Assembly (NCBI RefSeq): GCF_011806525.1
Contig: NZ_JAAVKI010000005.1
Coordinates: 1 to 64,000, forward strand
Reading direction: 5' to 3'
From: Thalassospira sp. HF15
Lineage (GTDB): Bacteria > Pseudomonadota > Alphaproteobacteria > Rhodospirillales > Thalassospiraceae
Length of the DNA stretch: 64,000 bases
Shown: positions 26,612 to 35,758 of the stretch, piece after piece
Layout of the letters: every line of letters begins with the position of its first letter
Position numbering within the stretch: the stretch's first letter is position 1
Translations under genes and position numbers: made by a program
Notes under the pieces: generated by a model
The model's input: only the letters and a program-made list of their open reading frames with translations
The model's database searches: none
Told to the model about the DNA's origin: nothing

Positions 26612-29236
26612 ATGGAAGAAGAGACAAAGCACTCAGAGGAAAACGCCAACAAGCAAACGTCACGTTTGAAAAAACGGGCATCGGCGGCGGGTTTCCTGAC
26701 GGCTGCTTTCTTTGCATCGGTTACTTTCTTTATCTGGCAAACGGTCCAGAATGATCGCCGGACCATCCTCCAATCTGCGGGTCATATAACGGCAAGTGCC
26801 GTCGCTCAGCAGGTCAAGGGCATCGTGAACAGCAATCTCTCTGTGCTTGAAAGCTTTGCTGATAATTGGCAGGGCGGCCCGCCAGAGGATGAACGCGACT
26901 ACCTTTCGATCGCCACCCCACTCCAAAGCCGTTTCCCGGCTCTTCAGGCGATCAACTGGATCACCCCGAATTACATCATCCTTTATGTTGCCCCGATCAA
27001 AGGCAACGTTCCGGCCATGGGCGCAGATCTGAAACGCCATCCGCTGGCGGGGCCGGTGCTTGATATCGCGCTTGATCAACGCCGTACCCAGATCACACCG
27101 ACACTTGAACTGATGCAGGGTGGCCGCGGCTTTGCCGCCTATAGCCCTGTACTTGGACGTGATGGCGAGATTATTGGCATCATCAACGGTGCATTTCGCA
27201 TTCGATCCATGCTGGCTTCTGTGATCAATACCGAACAGGTCGAAGATTACAGCGTGCGTGTACGCGAAGGCGATACGGTTCTGTTCGAAATTCGTGGCGA
27301 GGGTGATGACGAAACCCTCCAGCGCACTGTGGCCTTTGATGTCGTCGGTCGCCAATGGCAGGTCGATGTCATCGCCGATCCGAAACTTGCGCAAGACACC
27401 ATCAACCCTGAACTGGTGCTGATGTTCGGCGCGTTGACGACGATACTATTTACCACAATCATCTTCCTGCTCGCCAACCGGCAGAAAACCGCCCTGCGGC
27501 GGACCGTTCATCACATTAATGCCGGGGATGATATCAGTGACCTGTCGCTTTCGATTACCAAGCTCGACGGTCATCTGAAGTCGATGTCACCGGAAACCGC
27601 CGAATTCTTTGACCTGCGCGAAGAGGATTACGGCTTTATCCGGTTTTATAATCTGGCACCGGAATTCCAGTCAGATGGCACGGCATCGCGCCGCTCGCAG
27701 GAAAAGATGTTGCTGGCAATCAGTCGCGGTGACGAGGAAATTCGGCGCGAATGGATTGTCCGCAGTGCCGAAGGCGTGCATGTGGTCTGTAACCTGGCGA
27801 TGAAGCCGTCAACGACCAACCCTGACTGTGTCGACATCACCCTGCACCACAACCCTGCTGCCAACGCATCGGTCAATCGGCTGCGCTATCTGGCAACCCA
27901 TGACCCGCTAACAGGCCTGCCAAACCATGCGCTGTTTGAAGACCGCCTTAATCAGGCCGTCGCACATGCCAAGCGCTATGAAAAGCTGCTTTCGGTTCTG
28001 GTGGTCGATATCGACAACTTCCGGGCGATTAATGACCGGTTTGGTGCGGATGTCGGGGATGAGACGCTCCGCACCATTTCCGGGCGCCTGCGCGCCACTG
28101 TGCGCGAAAAGGACACCTGTGCGCGGTTCTCGGGTGATATGTTTGCGATTATCGCAACCGACCTCTCCGAGGCCGAAGGTGCGGCCCTTGTCGCCGAACG
28201 CGTTGTCGAAGCCATGTCGCAACCGATCCTGACATCCACCGGTGACGAAATCCGCCTGCATGTCAGTGTCGGTGTTGCACTCTATCCCAATGATGCGCGG
28301 GCCCCGTCACAATTGATGGCCAATGCTGACGCGGCGATGTATCGCGCCCAGAAATCAGCAGAATCGTCTTATTGCTTCTTTGTCGAGACGATGAACAACG
28401 TCATGCATGCACGCCTGTCGATGGAAACGCAGCTCAGGCGCGCTGTTGATGAAAAACGCTTCGTGCTTGAATATCAGCCGCGCTATCGCACATCGGACCG
28501 CACCCTGACCGGGTTCGAGGCACTGCTGCGCTGGATTGATGATAGTGGCAAACGTCGCCTGCCGCCTGATTTCATCGCGGTTGCGGATCGTACCGGCCTG
28601 CTTTCGCCACTTGGCCACTGGATCATTGAAACCGTCTGCAAACAGGTCGCTGACTGGCGTAAGCAAGGTTACGTCCCGGTTCCGATTGCGCTCAATGTCT
28701 CGAGCCGCCAGTTCATTCAAGCCGATCTGATCAAGAACATTACCGATCTGACCACCGAACACGAAATCGACGCTGCGATGATCGAGATCGAGGTTTCCGA
28801 AGAAATCGCCATGCGTGATCCCGAACGCGCACTCGGTCAGTTCTATCGCTTTGCCGAGGCAGGCATTGGTCTGACGCTGGATCACTTTGCGGCGGGCAAT
28901 ACGTCACTTCGTTATCTCAAACGCTTCCCGGTTCAGCGCATCAAGCTGTCCAAATCGCTGTTTAACGTCGCACTCGATGAGCAGCCGGAAAACAGTGTCC
29001 TGCAACCGGCAATCCGGCTGTGCAAAAGCCTGAATCGCAAGGTCGTGGCGGTCGGTGTCGAGACAGAGGAACAGATGGCTTCCCTGCAGGCCGCCGATTG
29101 CGATGAGATGCAGGGTTTCCTGCTGTCAGCACCGCGCGATGCGGCCGATACGCTGGAACTCCTGATCCAGCAAAATCCAAGCCAGCCAGCGCCAAAACTG
29201 ACGGCAGCACCGCCAAACAACAAGCAATCCGGATAA
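26612..29236 (+). CDS. Membrane CHASE-GGDEF-EAL protein with degenerate active sites
   Basis: 874 residues. A membrane segment (about 26-45), a periplasmic CHASE-type sensor (about 70-260, QSRFPALQAINWITPNYIIL), a second membrane segment (about 268-288), a short PAS-like region, then GGDEF and EAL domains. The GGDEF loop reads FSGDMFAI, not GGDEF, so cyclase activity is unlikely. In the EAL domain the EALLRW and NVSSRQF motifs are kept, but the DDFGTG motif reads LDHFAAG, the KIDxSF motif reads KLSKSLF, and EGVE reads VGVE, so phosphodiesterase activity is also doubtful. It may be a c-di-GMP receptor or regulator. The start ATG has GGGGGAGA upstream. Confidence 0.92.
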   Translation: MEEETKHSEENANKQTSRLKKRASAAGFLTAAFFASVTFFIWQTVQNDRRTILQSAGHITASAVAQQVKGIVNSNLSVLESFADNWQGGPPEDERDYLSIATPLQSRFPALQAINWITPNYIILYVAPIKGNVPAMGADLKRHPLAGPVLDIALDQRRTQITPTLELMQGGRGFAAYSPVLGRDGEIIGIINGAFRIRSMLASVINTEQVEDYSVRVREGDTVLFEIRGEGDDETLQRTVAFDVVGRQWQVDVIADPKLAQDTINPELVLMFGALTTILFTTIIFLLANRQKTALRRTVHHINAGDDISDLSLSITKLDGHLKSMSPETAEFFDLREEDYGFIRFYNLAPEFQSDGTASRRSQEKMLLAISRGDEEIRREWIVRSAEGVHVVCNLAMKPSTTNPDCVDITLHHNPAANASVNRLRYLATHDPLTGLPNHALFEDRLNQAVAHAKRYEKLLSVLVVDIDNFRAINDRFGADVGDETLRTISGRLRATVREKDTCARFSGDMFAIIATDLSEAEGAALVAERVVEAMSQPILTSTGDEIRLHVSVGVALYPNDARAPSQLMANADAAMYRAQKSAESSYCFFVETMNNVMHARLSMETQLRRAVDEKRFVLEYQPRYRTSDRTLTGFEALLRWIDDSGKRRLPPDFIAVADRTGLLSPLGHWIIETVCKQVADWRKQGYVPVPIALNVSSRQFIQADLIKNITDLTTEHEIDAAMIEIEVSEEIAMRDPERALGQFYRFAEAGIGLTLDHFAAGNTSLRYLKRFPVQRIKLSKSLFNVALDEQPENSVLQPAIRLCKSLNRKVVAVGVETEEQMASLQAADCDEMQGFLLSAPRDAADTLELLIQQNPSQPAPKLTAAPPNNKQSG

Positions 29237-29256
29237 GCAGAAATTCCCGTCAAAGC

Positions 29257-29289
29257 AAAACCCCGCAGCCATATTGGATGCGGGGTTTT
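29257..29289. terminator. Bidirectional terminator between GGDEF-EAL gene and mgtE
   Basis: AAAACCCCGCA pairs with TGCGGGGTTTT across an 11-base loop, between convergent genes. Confidence 0.9.
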
Positions 29290-29318
29290 ATGTTTCTAGG
29301 ACGTTATCAAATGGCTGG

Positions 29319-30722
29319 TTAAAGCAGGAAGGCTGCGGCCAGTCCAAGGAAGGCAAAGAAGCCGACCACATCGGTAATCGTCGTCAGGAAGACCGAGGAT
29401 GACACCGCCGGGTCAATACCGGCACGCTCCAGACCAAGCGGGATCAGCGCCCCGAACAACCCGGCAAACAGCAGGTTGATGATCATCGCAACACCGATGA
29501 CGCCACCAAGCATCATGTCATCAAACCAGAACCACGTGACCGTCCCGGACAAGACGGCAAAGGCAAGACCATTGAGACCGCAAACCGCAACTTCCTTGCG
29601 GATCACACGCCAGGCGTTGGTGCTGGAAAGTTCACGCGTTGCAATGGCGCGCACCGCAACCGTCAGGGTCTGGGTACCGGCATTCCCCCCCATCGAGGCC
29701 ACAATCGGCATCAGAACCGCAAGGGCAACAAGCTTTTCAATCGTGCCTTCAAACAGGCCGATCACCGCCGATGCCATAATCGCCGTGCCAAGATTGACCA
29801 AAAGCCAGGTAAAGCGCGACCGGGTGGTGGCAAGAATGGCGCTTGAAAGGTCATCCTCCTCACCAACACCGGCAAGGCGCATCATGTCTTCTTCATATTC
29901 CTCGTCAATAACGTCAACGACGTCATCGACCGTGATCACACCGACCAGTCGGCCGCTATCATCAACAACCGGTGCAGAAATCAGGTCACGCTGACGGAAC
30001 AGGTGGGCGACGTTTTCCTGTTCCTCGGTCACAACAACCGTGCGCATTTCATCTGATTCCATCACGTCACGGATCAGAACCGGGCGATTGGTGCGGATCA
30101 CACGCGACAGCGGCACAATGCCGACCGGACTATAGCGCGGATCAACAACAATGATGTCATAGAAATCTTCAGGCAGGCTTTTGGCCGAACGCAGGAAATC
30201 AATCGTTTGCCCGACGGACCAGTAATCCGGGATCGCCACCAGCTCGCGCTGCATGATACGACCGGCGGTATATTCCGGATAGGACAGCGCCTCTTCAACA
30301 CGCGCTCGTTCGATGTCAGACAGCGCGCCCAAAAGCTCGCGCTGTTCATCTTCATCAAAGTCCTCGATGACCTCGACAACGTCATCCGAATCAAGTTCGG
30401 TGATTGCCTCGGCCACCACCTCGGTACCCAGAAGGCCGATGACTTCTTCACGAAGTTCGTCATCAAGTTCGGTCAGGAATTCCGGATCAAAATCCGGACG
30501 GATCAGATCGACAAGCTGTTCACGCTGGTTGGAGCTGGCCCACCCCAGCAAATCGGCGATATCGGCAAAGTGCAGTTCAGCCAGAAGGTCGGCCGCCTTG
30601 TTGCCTTCTTCTTCGCCCAGCGCATCAAAAACTTCGCGGGCATATTCGGGAGTAAGATCGACATATTCATCGCCGGAAGACGTATCCGCCGGACGGTCGA
30701 GTTCTTCGACTTGACCTGTCAT
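29319..30722 (-). CDS. mgtE: Magnesium transporter MgtE
   Basis: 467 residues, full length. The N-terminal MgtE domain (LLAELHFADIADLLGWASSN, EEALSYPEYTAGRIMQ) is followed by two CBS domains (about 140-260), the plug helix and five membrane helices. The pore region PIVASMGGNAGTQTL carries the conserved selectivity motif, and PAVSSSVFLTTITDVVGFF matches the last helices. Cytosolic Mg2+ binding to the N/CBS region gates the channel in this family. ATG 30722 has GGGAGGGG upstream. Confidence 0.97.
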   Translation of the reverse strand: MTGQVEELDRPADTSSGDEYVDLTPEYAREVFDALGEEEGNKAADLLAELHFADIADLLGWASSNQREQLVDLIRPDFDPEFLTELDDELREEVIGLLGTEVVAEAITELDSDDVVEVIEDFDEDEQRELLGALSDIERARVEEALSYPEYTAGRIMQRELVAIPDYWSVGQTIDFLRSAKSLPEDFYDIIVVDPRYSPVGIVPLSRVIRTNRPVLIRDVMESDEMRTVVVTEEQENVAHLFRQRDLISAPVVDDSGRLVGVITVDDVVDVIDEEYEEDMMRLAGVGEEDDLSSAILATTRSRFTWLLVNLGTAIMASAVIGLFEGTIEKLVALAVLMPIVASMGGNAGTQTLTVAVRAIATRELSSTNAWRVIRKEVAVCGLNGLAFAVLSGTVTWFWFDDMMLGGVIGVAMIINLLFAGLFGALIPLGLERAGIDPAVSSSVFLTTITDVVGFFAFLGLAAAFLL

Positions 30723-30899
30723 CTGCCCCTCCCTGATTAATGAGCCGCCAATTTTTCCTGCACAAGATTAAACGCCGTGCCCGGCATTGTGTTCCAATGC
30801 CTGACACGGCTGTTTCTGCGCCATCACAGTGCCCCGGTCAAGAGCGCGATGGCAGATACCCTGCCCCGCCTGTGATTAAACACGGGACCGGGGCAGATG

Positions 30900-33191
30900 T
30901 TACTGACTTTCCTGAGTCCGTGTTACGGCGTCAACCACGGCAATCGCGGTCATATTGACAATTCCGCGCACGGTAATCGACGGGCTGACAACGTGGGCCG
31001 ACTTGGCCGCACCAACCAGGATCGGCCCGACCGGAAGCCCGTCGCCCAACATCTTGACCATGTTGTAGGAAATGTTGGCCGCATCAAGGGTCGGCATCAC
31101 CAGAAGGTTAGCCGAACCGCTCAGCATCGAGTGCGGGAAGATCCGGTCACGGATCGGCTGCGAAATTGCTGCATCCGCATGCATTTCACCTTCGATCTCA
31201 AGGTCGGGTGCCTGCGTTCTGATGAGCTGAAGCGCATCACGCATCTTGCACGCCGACTTGTTTTCGTGACTGCCGAAGTTGGAATGCGAAATCAAGGCGG
31301 CCTTTGGCGTAATGCCGAAACGCTTGACCACGTCTGCTGCCATGATGGCGGTTTCCGCCACATGTTCCGGCGTCGGATCCACCGAGACATAGGTATCGGT
31401 CAGGAAGAACGTGCCCTGCTTCATGATCATCATGTTGACCGTGGAGAAATCCGTCACTCCCTTGCGCAGGCCGACAAGATTGCGGACATAGCGCAAATGG
31501 CGCAGGAAACCACCCTGACAACCACACAGCATCGCATCGACTTCGCCCCGACGCAGCATCAGCGCCGCAATCACGGTCGGACGTGTACGGACAATCGCCC
31601 GGGCATATTCCGGGTTGATCCCGCGACGGCCCATGATGTTGTGGAAGTCCTGCCAATCCTGTTCGAAATGCGGATTGTCATCCGGATCGTGAATTTCGAT
31701 CTGCTCATCAGGGATAAGACGCAGGCCAAGCTCGGTGATCCGCTCAAGGATCACTTCACGACGACCGATCAGAACCGGATGGCAAATACCGTCATCGACA
31801 AGCACCTGACAGGCCTGCAAAACACGGCGTGATTCGCCTTCGGGATAGACAACGCGTTTCTTGTGCGAACGTGCAACGTCAAACACCGGCTTCATGACAA
31901 GGCCAGACCGGAAGACAAAGCCTTCAAGCTGCTGACGGTACTCGTCAAAATCCTCGATCGGGCGTTTGGCAACACCACTATCCATCGCGGCCTTCGCAAC
32001 ACGCGGCGGAATTTCCAGCATCAGGCGCGGGTCAAACGGCTTCGGGATCAGATATTCCGGTCCGAATTTAAGCTCCTCGCCGCCATAGGCGGTTGCCACC
32101 ACGTCGGAAACTTCGGCTGTTGCCAGATCGGCAATCGCCTCGACCGCGGCAATTTTCATTTCCTCGTTGATCTCGGTCGCACCAACATCAAGCGCACCAC
32201 GGAACAGGAACGGGAAACACAGAACGTTGTTCACCTGGTTCGGATAATCGGTACGACCGGTCGCCATAACCGCATCCGGGCGGATTTCCTTGACCAGTTC
32301 CGGGGATACTTCCGGGGTCGGGTTGGCCAGCGCCATGATGATCGGGCCTTCGCCCATTTTGCGAAGCTCATCCTCGCCCATCACGTTCGGTGCCGACAGG
32401 CCCAGGAAGATATCAGCGCCTTCAATCACGTCGCTGAGTGTACGCGCATTGGTTTCGATGGCGTATTCGGCCTTCCACGGATCCATTTCCTCGGCCCGGC
32501 CCTTATAGACCACACCAAACCGGTCAGTGACCGTGATGTTGTGCCTGGGCAACCCCATGGAAACCAGAAGGTTCAAGCATGCCAAGGCTGCTGCACCGGC
32601 ACCCGATGTGACAAGACGGACCTTGTTGATGTCCTTGCCGGTGACACGCAGACCGTTCAGGACAGCCGCCGCCACACAAATCGCGGTGCCGTGCTGGTCA
32701 TCGTGGAAAATCGGAATGTTGCAACGTTCGCGCAATGCCTTCTCGATGATGAAGCATTCCGGCGCCTTAATGTCTTCCAGGTTAACACCCCCGAAAGTCG
32801 GTTCCAGGGCGGCTACAATATCGATGAATTTTTCGGGATCGGTTTCGTTCACTTCAAGATCGAAGACATCGATATTGGCGAACTTCTTGAACAGAACCGC
32901 CTTGCCTTCCATCACCGGCTTGGACGCCAGCGGACCAATCGGCCCAAGCCCCAGCACCGCCGTACCGTTGGAAATCACCCCGACCAGATTGCCACGAGCC
33001 GTGTAATCGACTGCGGTATCGGGGTCTTTGACGATTTCCTCGCAGGCAAACGCAACGCCCGGCGAATAGGCAAGCGCCAGATCACGCTGGTTGGCCAGGG
33101 TGGTGGTTGCCGTTACGGACAATTTCCCCGGGGTGGGATACCGGTGATAGTCCAAAGCTGCTTCGCGCAGCTTGTCATTTCTATTTGCCAT
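30900..33191 (-). CDS. maeB: NADP-dependent malic enzyme with C-terminal phosphotransacetylase-like domain
   Basis: 763 residues, the long bacterial form. The malic enzyme domain (about 1-430) shows LALAYSPGVAFACEEI, HDDQHGTAICVAAAVLNGL and the Rossmann site VTSGAGAAALACL. The C-terminal domain (about 430-763) resembles phosphate acetyltransferase but is regulatory in MaeB proteins, where acetyl-CoA inhibits. It converts malate to pyruvate with CO2 release and NADPH. The mRNA start region forms a hairpin that includes the ribosome site, and an operator-like palindrome lies just upstream. Confidence 0.96.
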   Translation of the reverse strand: MANRNDKLREAALDYHRYPTPGKLSVTATTTLANQRDLALAYSPGVAFACEEIVKDPDTAVDYTARGNLVGVISNGTAVLGLGPIGPLASKPVMEGKAVLFKKFANIDVFDLEVNETDPEKFIDIVAALEPTFGGVNLEDIKAPECFIIEKALRERCNIPIFHDDQHGTAICVAAAVLNGLRVTGKDINKVRLVTSGAGAAALACLNLLVSMGLPRHNITVTDRFGVVYKGRAEEMDPWKAEYAIETNARTLSDVIEGADIFLGLSAPNVMGEDELRKMGEGPIIMALANPTPEVSPELVKEIRPDAVMATGRTDYPNQVNNVLCFPFLFRGALDVGATEINEEMKIAAVEAIADLATAEVSDVVATAYGGEELKFGPEYLIPKPFDPRLMLEIPPRVAKAAMDSGVAKRPIEDFDEYRQQLEGFVFRSGLVMKPVFDVARSHKKRVVYPEGESRRVLQACQVLVDDGICHPVLIGRREVILERITELGLRLIPDEQIEIHDPDDNPHFEQDWQDFHNIMGRRGINPEYARAIVRTRPTVIAALMLRRGEVDAMLCGCQGGFLRHLRYVRNLVGLRKGVTDFSTVNMMIMKQGTFFLTDTYVSVDPTPEHVAETAIMAADVVKRFGITPKAALISHSNFGSHENKSACKMRDALQLIRTQAPDLEIEGEMHADAAISQPIRDRIFPHSMLSGSANLLVMPTLDAANISYNMVKMLGDGLPVGPILVGAAKSAHVVSPSITVRGIVNMTAIAVVDAVTRTQESQ

Positions 33192-33194
33192 TAT

Positions 33195-33243
33195 AATACC
33201 TTTGATTTCAGGTATTTACATAAATTAACCGTAAATCGGTTAA
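33195..33243 (-). promoter_or_regulatory. Two inverted repeats in the malic enzyme leader
   Basis: AATACCT (33195-33201) pairs with AGGTATT (33210-33216) across 8 bases; on the mRNA this stem contains the AAAGG ribosome site right before the ATG. A second palindrome, TTAACCG-TAAAT-CGGTTAA (33225-33243), has perfect 7-base arms and looks like a repressor or activator operator. Confidence 0.5.
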
Positions 33244-33470
33244 ATCCTGATAATTCACTCTAGCGGGATTATTAGACTAAATGAGTTTGGCCCGCGATTG
33301 AAGCACTCAGTTCATTCTCTGCCAAGGGGCTGCATTGCGTAATTTTCAACGCCGCACCGCACAATAAATCAATCGGTTGTGCCGCAACTGCGACATCGGA
33401 TGTCCCAACCGATTCCATGCCGGATGCAAACCATTGTAGGGGATATATGGGGAAGGTCCAGAAACGAAAA
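33244..33470. other. Gap between maeB leader and tRNA-Leu terminator
   Basis: About 230 bases with no supported gene; the promoter of maeB should lie at its left end. Open frames here are antisense to the tRNA or otherwise unsupported. Confidence 0.4.
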
Positions 33471-33495
33471 AACCCGCCATTGCTGGCGGGCTCTT
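33471..33495 (-). terminator. Terminator of tRNA-Leu
   Basis: CCCGCC (33473-33478) pairs with GGCGGG (33485-33490). T-runs lie on both strands, and six Ts follow the stem on the minus strand. Confidence 0.8.
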
Positions 33496-33532
33496 TTTCG
33501 TGACCATCCCGATTGGCCGGGAGGCCAGATAA

Positions 33533-33620
33533 TGGTGCGGTCGAGAAGACTCGAACTTCCACGGGCTATTAACCCACAGCGACCTCAACGCTGCGCGTCT
33601 ACCAATTCCGCCACGACCGC
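33533..33620 (-). tRNA. tRNA-Leu (anticodon GAG), CCA encoded
   Basis: On the minus strand an acceptor stem GCGGTCG/CGACCGC is visible, with a D-arm containing AATTGGTAGACGC, an anticodon loop with GAG, a long variable arm and a T-loop GTTCGAGTC. The 3' CCA is encoded (33533-33535). The class II variable arm and sequence fit tRNA-Leu. Confidence 0.95.
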
Positions 33621-33736
33621 ATATGTATGTCTGCAAGCCCTTGAGGTATCGAAGCGGGCTTGCCTTGGCGCGGAAAGGGAGATAGCAAATTGGTATCCCC
33701 TGATCAAGGGCTCATTTCACTTATTTGACAGGAAAA

Positions 33737-34387
33737 ATGCAAAGCAACGCCCCAACCGCGCAAATCCCCGAGTGGCGCACCACCCCGGAGTTGGTTTCCT
33801 ACCCCGAAGCCCTTGCAGAAATGGAAGCCCGCGCAGAAGCCATAAATGCTGGCGAAGCCCATGAACTTGTTTGGTTTCTTGAGCATCCGCCGCTTTATAC
33901 AGCCGGCACCAGTGCGCAGGCCGACGACCTTGTCGACCCGGATCGCTTTCCTGTCTATGACGCGGGCCGTGGCGGGCAATATACCTATCACGGGCCGGGG
34001 CAGCGCACGGTTTATCTGATGCTCGACCTCAAGAATCGCGGTCGCGACGTGCGGGCCTATGTCCATAATCTTGAAGAATGGGTGATTCGCACCCTCGCCC
34101 TGCTTGGCATTACCGGCGAACGCCGTGACGGTCGCGTCGGGATCTGGGTCGTGCGCGATGATGGACGCGAAGACAAGATCGCTGCCATTGGTGTGCGCGT
34201 GCGCCGCTGGGTCACTTTTCACGGTATTGCGATCAATGTTGCCCCGGACCTGTCACATTTTGGTGGGATCGTCCCGTGTGGGATTGCCGATCATGGTGTC
34301 ACCAGCCTCAAGGATCTTGGCGTCGATATTCCTATGGCGGAACTGGATCGCCTGTTAAAACAGACCTTTGGTGAAATCTTTTCGTGA
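33737..34387 (+). CDS. lipB: Lipoyl(octanoyl) transferase
   Basis: 216 residues from ATG 33737 (AGG a few bases upstream); a TTG at 33725 would add four residues and is less likely. Conserved LipB blocks are present: [47 protein letters not shown] (lysine of the active site) and GIVPCGI (catalytic Cys). It transfers octanoate from ACP to lipoyl domains of dehydrogenase complexes. The stop is followed 34 bases later by a diguanylate cyclase gene on the same strand. Confidence 0.95.
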   Translation: MQSNAPTAQIPEWRTTPELVSYPEALAEMEARAEAINAGEAHELVWFLEHPPLYTAGTSAQADDLVDPDRFPVYDAGRGGQYTYHGPGQRTVYLMLDLKNRGRDVRAYVHNLEEWVIRTLALLGITGERRDGRVGIWVVRDDGREDKIAAIGVRVRRWVTFHGIAINVAPDLSHFGGIVPCGIADHGVTSLKDLGVDIPMAELDRLLKQTFGEIFS

Positions 34388-34421
34388 AATCGTTCTCTGA
34401 AATCGTTGCTGGGCCATCCGC

Positions 34422-35453
34422 ATGAGTGACAAGTCGCAACCGGCCAAGGCAGACCCTGCCGTGACCAAGCCGACCAAGGGCAAGTCCAGGGGCCATAAAA
34501 TGCCCGGAAGCGTTGCCGATGGCGGGATGGCTGATGCCGAACGCGATATCCTGGCCGAACTCGAAAAGGCACTTGGCGAACATGTCGCGCTTCTGCTGCG
34601 CTGGAACCGCAAACTCATCCTGCCGGATTCGCCTCCCAATTCTGATACCGACAGCGATGAAGACGATCACGACTGTGATTTCGGCGCCTGGTATGCGCTT
34701 AACCGCCATAATCGGCTGATTGATCAGCCCGCCATGCATGCGCTGGCAACAACCCATCAACAACTTCACGATTCGGCCAAACGCCTTTTATCCGCGCGTG
34801 AGGTCGACGGCGAAGTCGATTCGGCCGAATTCGACATGATGGCACTGCGCGCAGAATCCTTCTTTGCCCAGTTGCGCCGCCTTGAACGCGCATTCAGAAC
34901 CGCGCGCTCGGATGTCGACCCCCTGACCGGCACATACAACCGCCAAACCATGATGGGCGATCTGAATTCCGAACGCGAACGCACGATCCGTACCGAAGTC
35001 CCCACCGCCATCGCGCTGGTCGATCTCGATCACTTCAAATCGGTCAATGACACGTATGGCCATCAGGCAGGCGACATGGTCCTCCAGTCGGTCGCAGGCA
35101 TCCTGCAATCGCACGTCCGACCGTTTGACAAGGTCTATCGCTATGGCGGGGAAGAATTCCTGATCTGCCTGCCCAATGCCGATATGAAGCAATGTGCACG
35201 CGTGCTTGAACGTCTCCGCCGCGTGATAGAAGCCTCCCCTGTCACCATTAGCGACGAGACGGTTCTGCCGGTCACCGCTTCGATCGGGGCAGCCCCCATG
35301 ACCAAAAGCCGCACCACCGAACAGATCATCGAAAAGGCCGACAGGGCCCTATACGCCGCCAAGGAAGGCGGTCGGAACCGCGTGCGCGTCTGGCGTAACC
35401 CAGACGGCAAGAGTGCACCCAAGGCCACAAAAACCGGCAAGGAAGCGACCTGA
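34422..35453 (+). CDS. Zinc-binding (CZB) diguanylate cyclase, DgcZ-like
   Basis: 343 residues. After a basic Lys/Pro-rich N-terminus comes a domain with His54, Cys85 (in DCDFGAW), His112 and His116. The spacing (31, 27, 4) matches the zinc ligands of the E. coli DgcZ CZB domain (30, 27, 4 as I recall). The GGDEF domain (about 160-330) is intact: metal Asp (VDLDHFKSVND), RYGGEEF active site and an RPFD inhibitory site five residues before it. It should make c-di-GMP under zinc control with product inhibition. It lies 34 bases after lipB and may be co-transcribed. Confidence 0.9.
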   Translation: MSDKSQPAKADPAVTKPTKGKSRGHKMPGSVADGGMADAERDILAELEKALGEHVALLLRWNRKLILPDSPPNSDTDSDEDDHDCDFGAWYALNRHNRLIDQPAMHALATTHQQLHDSAKRLLSAREVDGEVDSAEFDMMALRAESFFAQLRRLERAFRTARSDVDPLTGTYNRQTMMGDLNSERERTIRTEVPTAIALVDLDHFKSVNDTYGHQAGDMVLQSVAGILQSHVRPFDKVYRYGGEEFLICLPNADMKQCARVLERLRRVIEASPVTISDETVLPVTASIGAAPMTKSRTTEQIIEKADRALYAAKEGGRNRVRVWRNPDGKSAPKATKTGKEAT

Positions 35454-35758
35454 GCACTTCAGGATCATCTACACACCCGTATTTTATGGAACAGGGCACA
35501 CCGCGAAAAATTTTCGCGGGAAAATGTCGCATTGCAGCACCCGAAATCTGCGACTGATTACAATCTCTTGTATTGAAAAAGTGTTTTTGTTCACTGCGAA
35601 GAACAAAAAATTCCGCATAAGCGAAATCTTGTCTTCACAAGTTGGAAACATATCTGCAAACTATAATAACAATAAGGCGGCCGGGTTGATAAACCCACGA
35701 GATAGAAAAGCCGCTGTCTTGGGAGGGAATTCGTTTAGACCCGAACGGAGGCCCATGA
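35454..35758. other. Intergenic gap with a 19-bp palindrome
   Basis: 305 bases without a gene. CCGCGAAAA-A-TTTTCGCGG (35501-35519) is a near-perfect palindrome with one central base, 48 bases after the diguanylate cyclase stop; it could be a terminator stem or a regulator site. The rest is AT-rich and probably carries the promoter of the next gene. Confidence 0.4.

Noticed and set aside
31863-33263. 466-codon plus-strand frame antisense to malic enzyme
   Set aside because: Shadow of the conserved maeB frame; no family pattern.
33346-33864. Frames over the tRNA-Leu region on both strands
   Set aside because: They contain tRNA-derived sequence (GRGGIGRRAALRSL-type) and overlap lipB and the tRNA.
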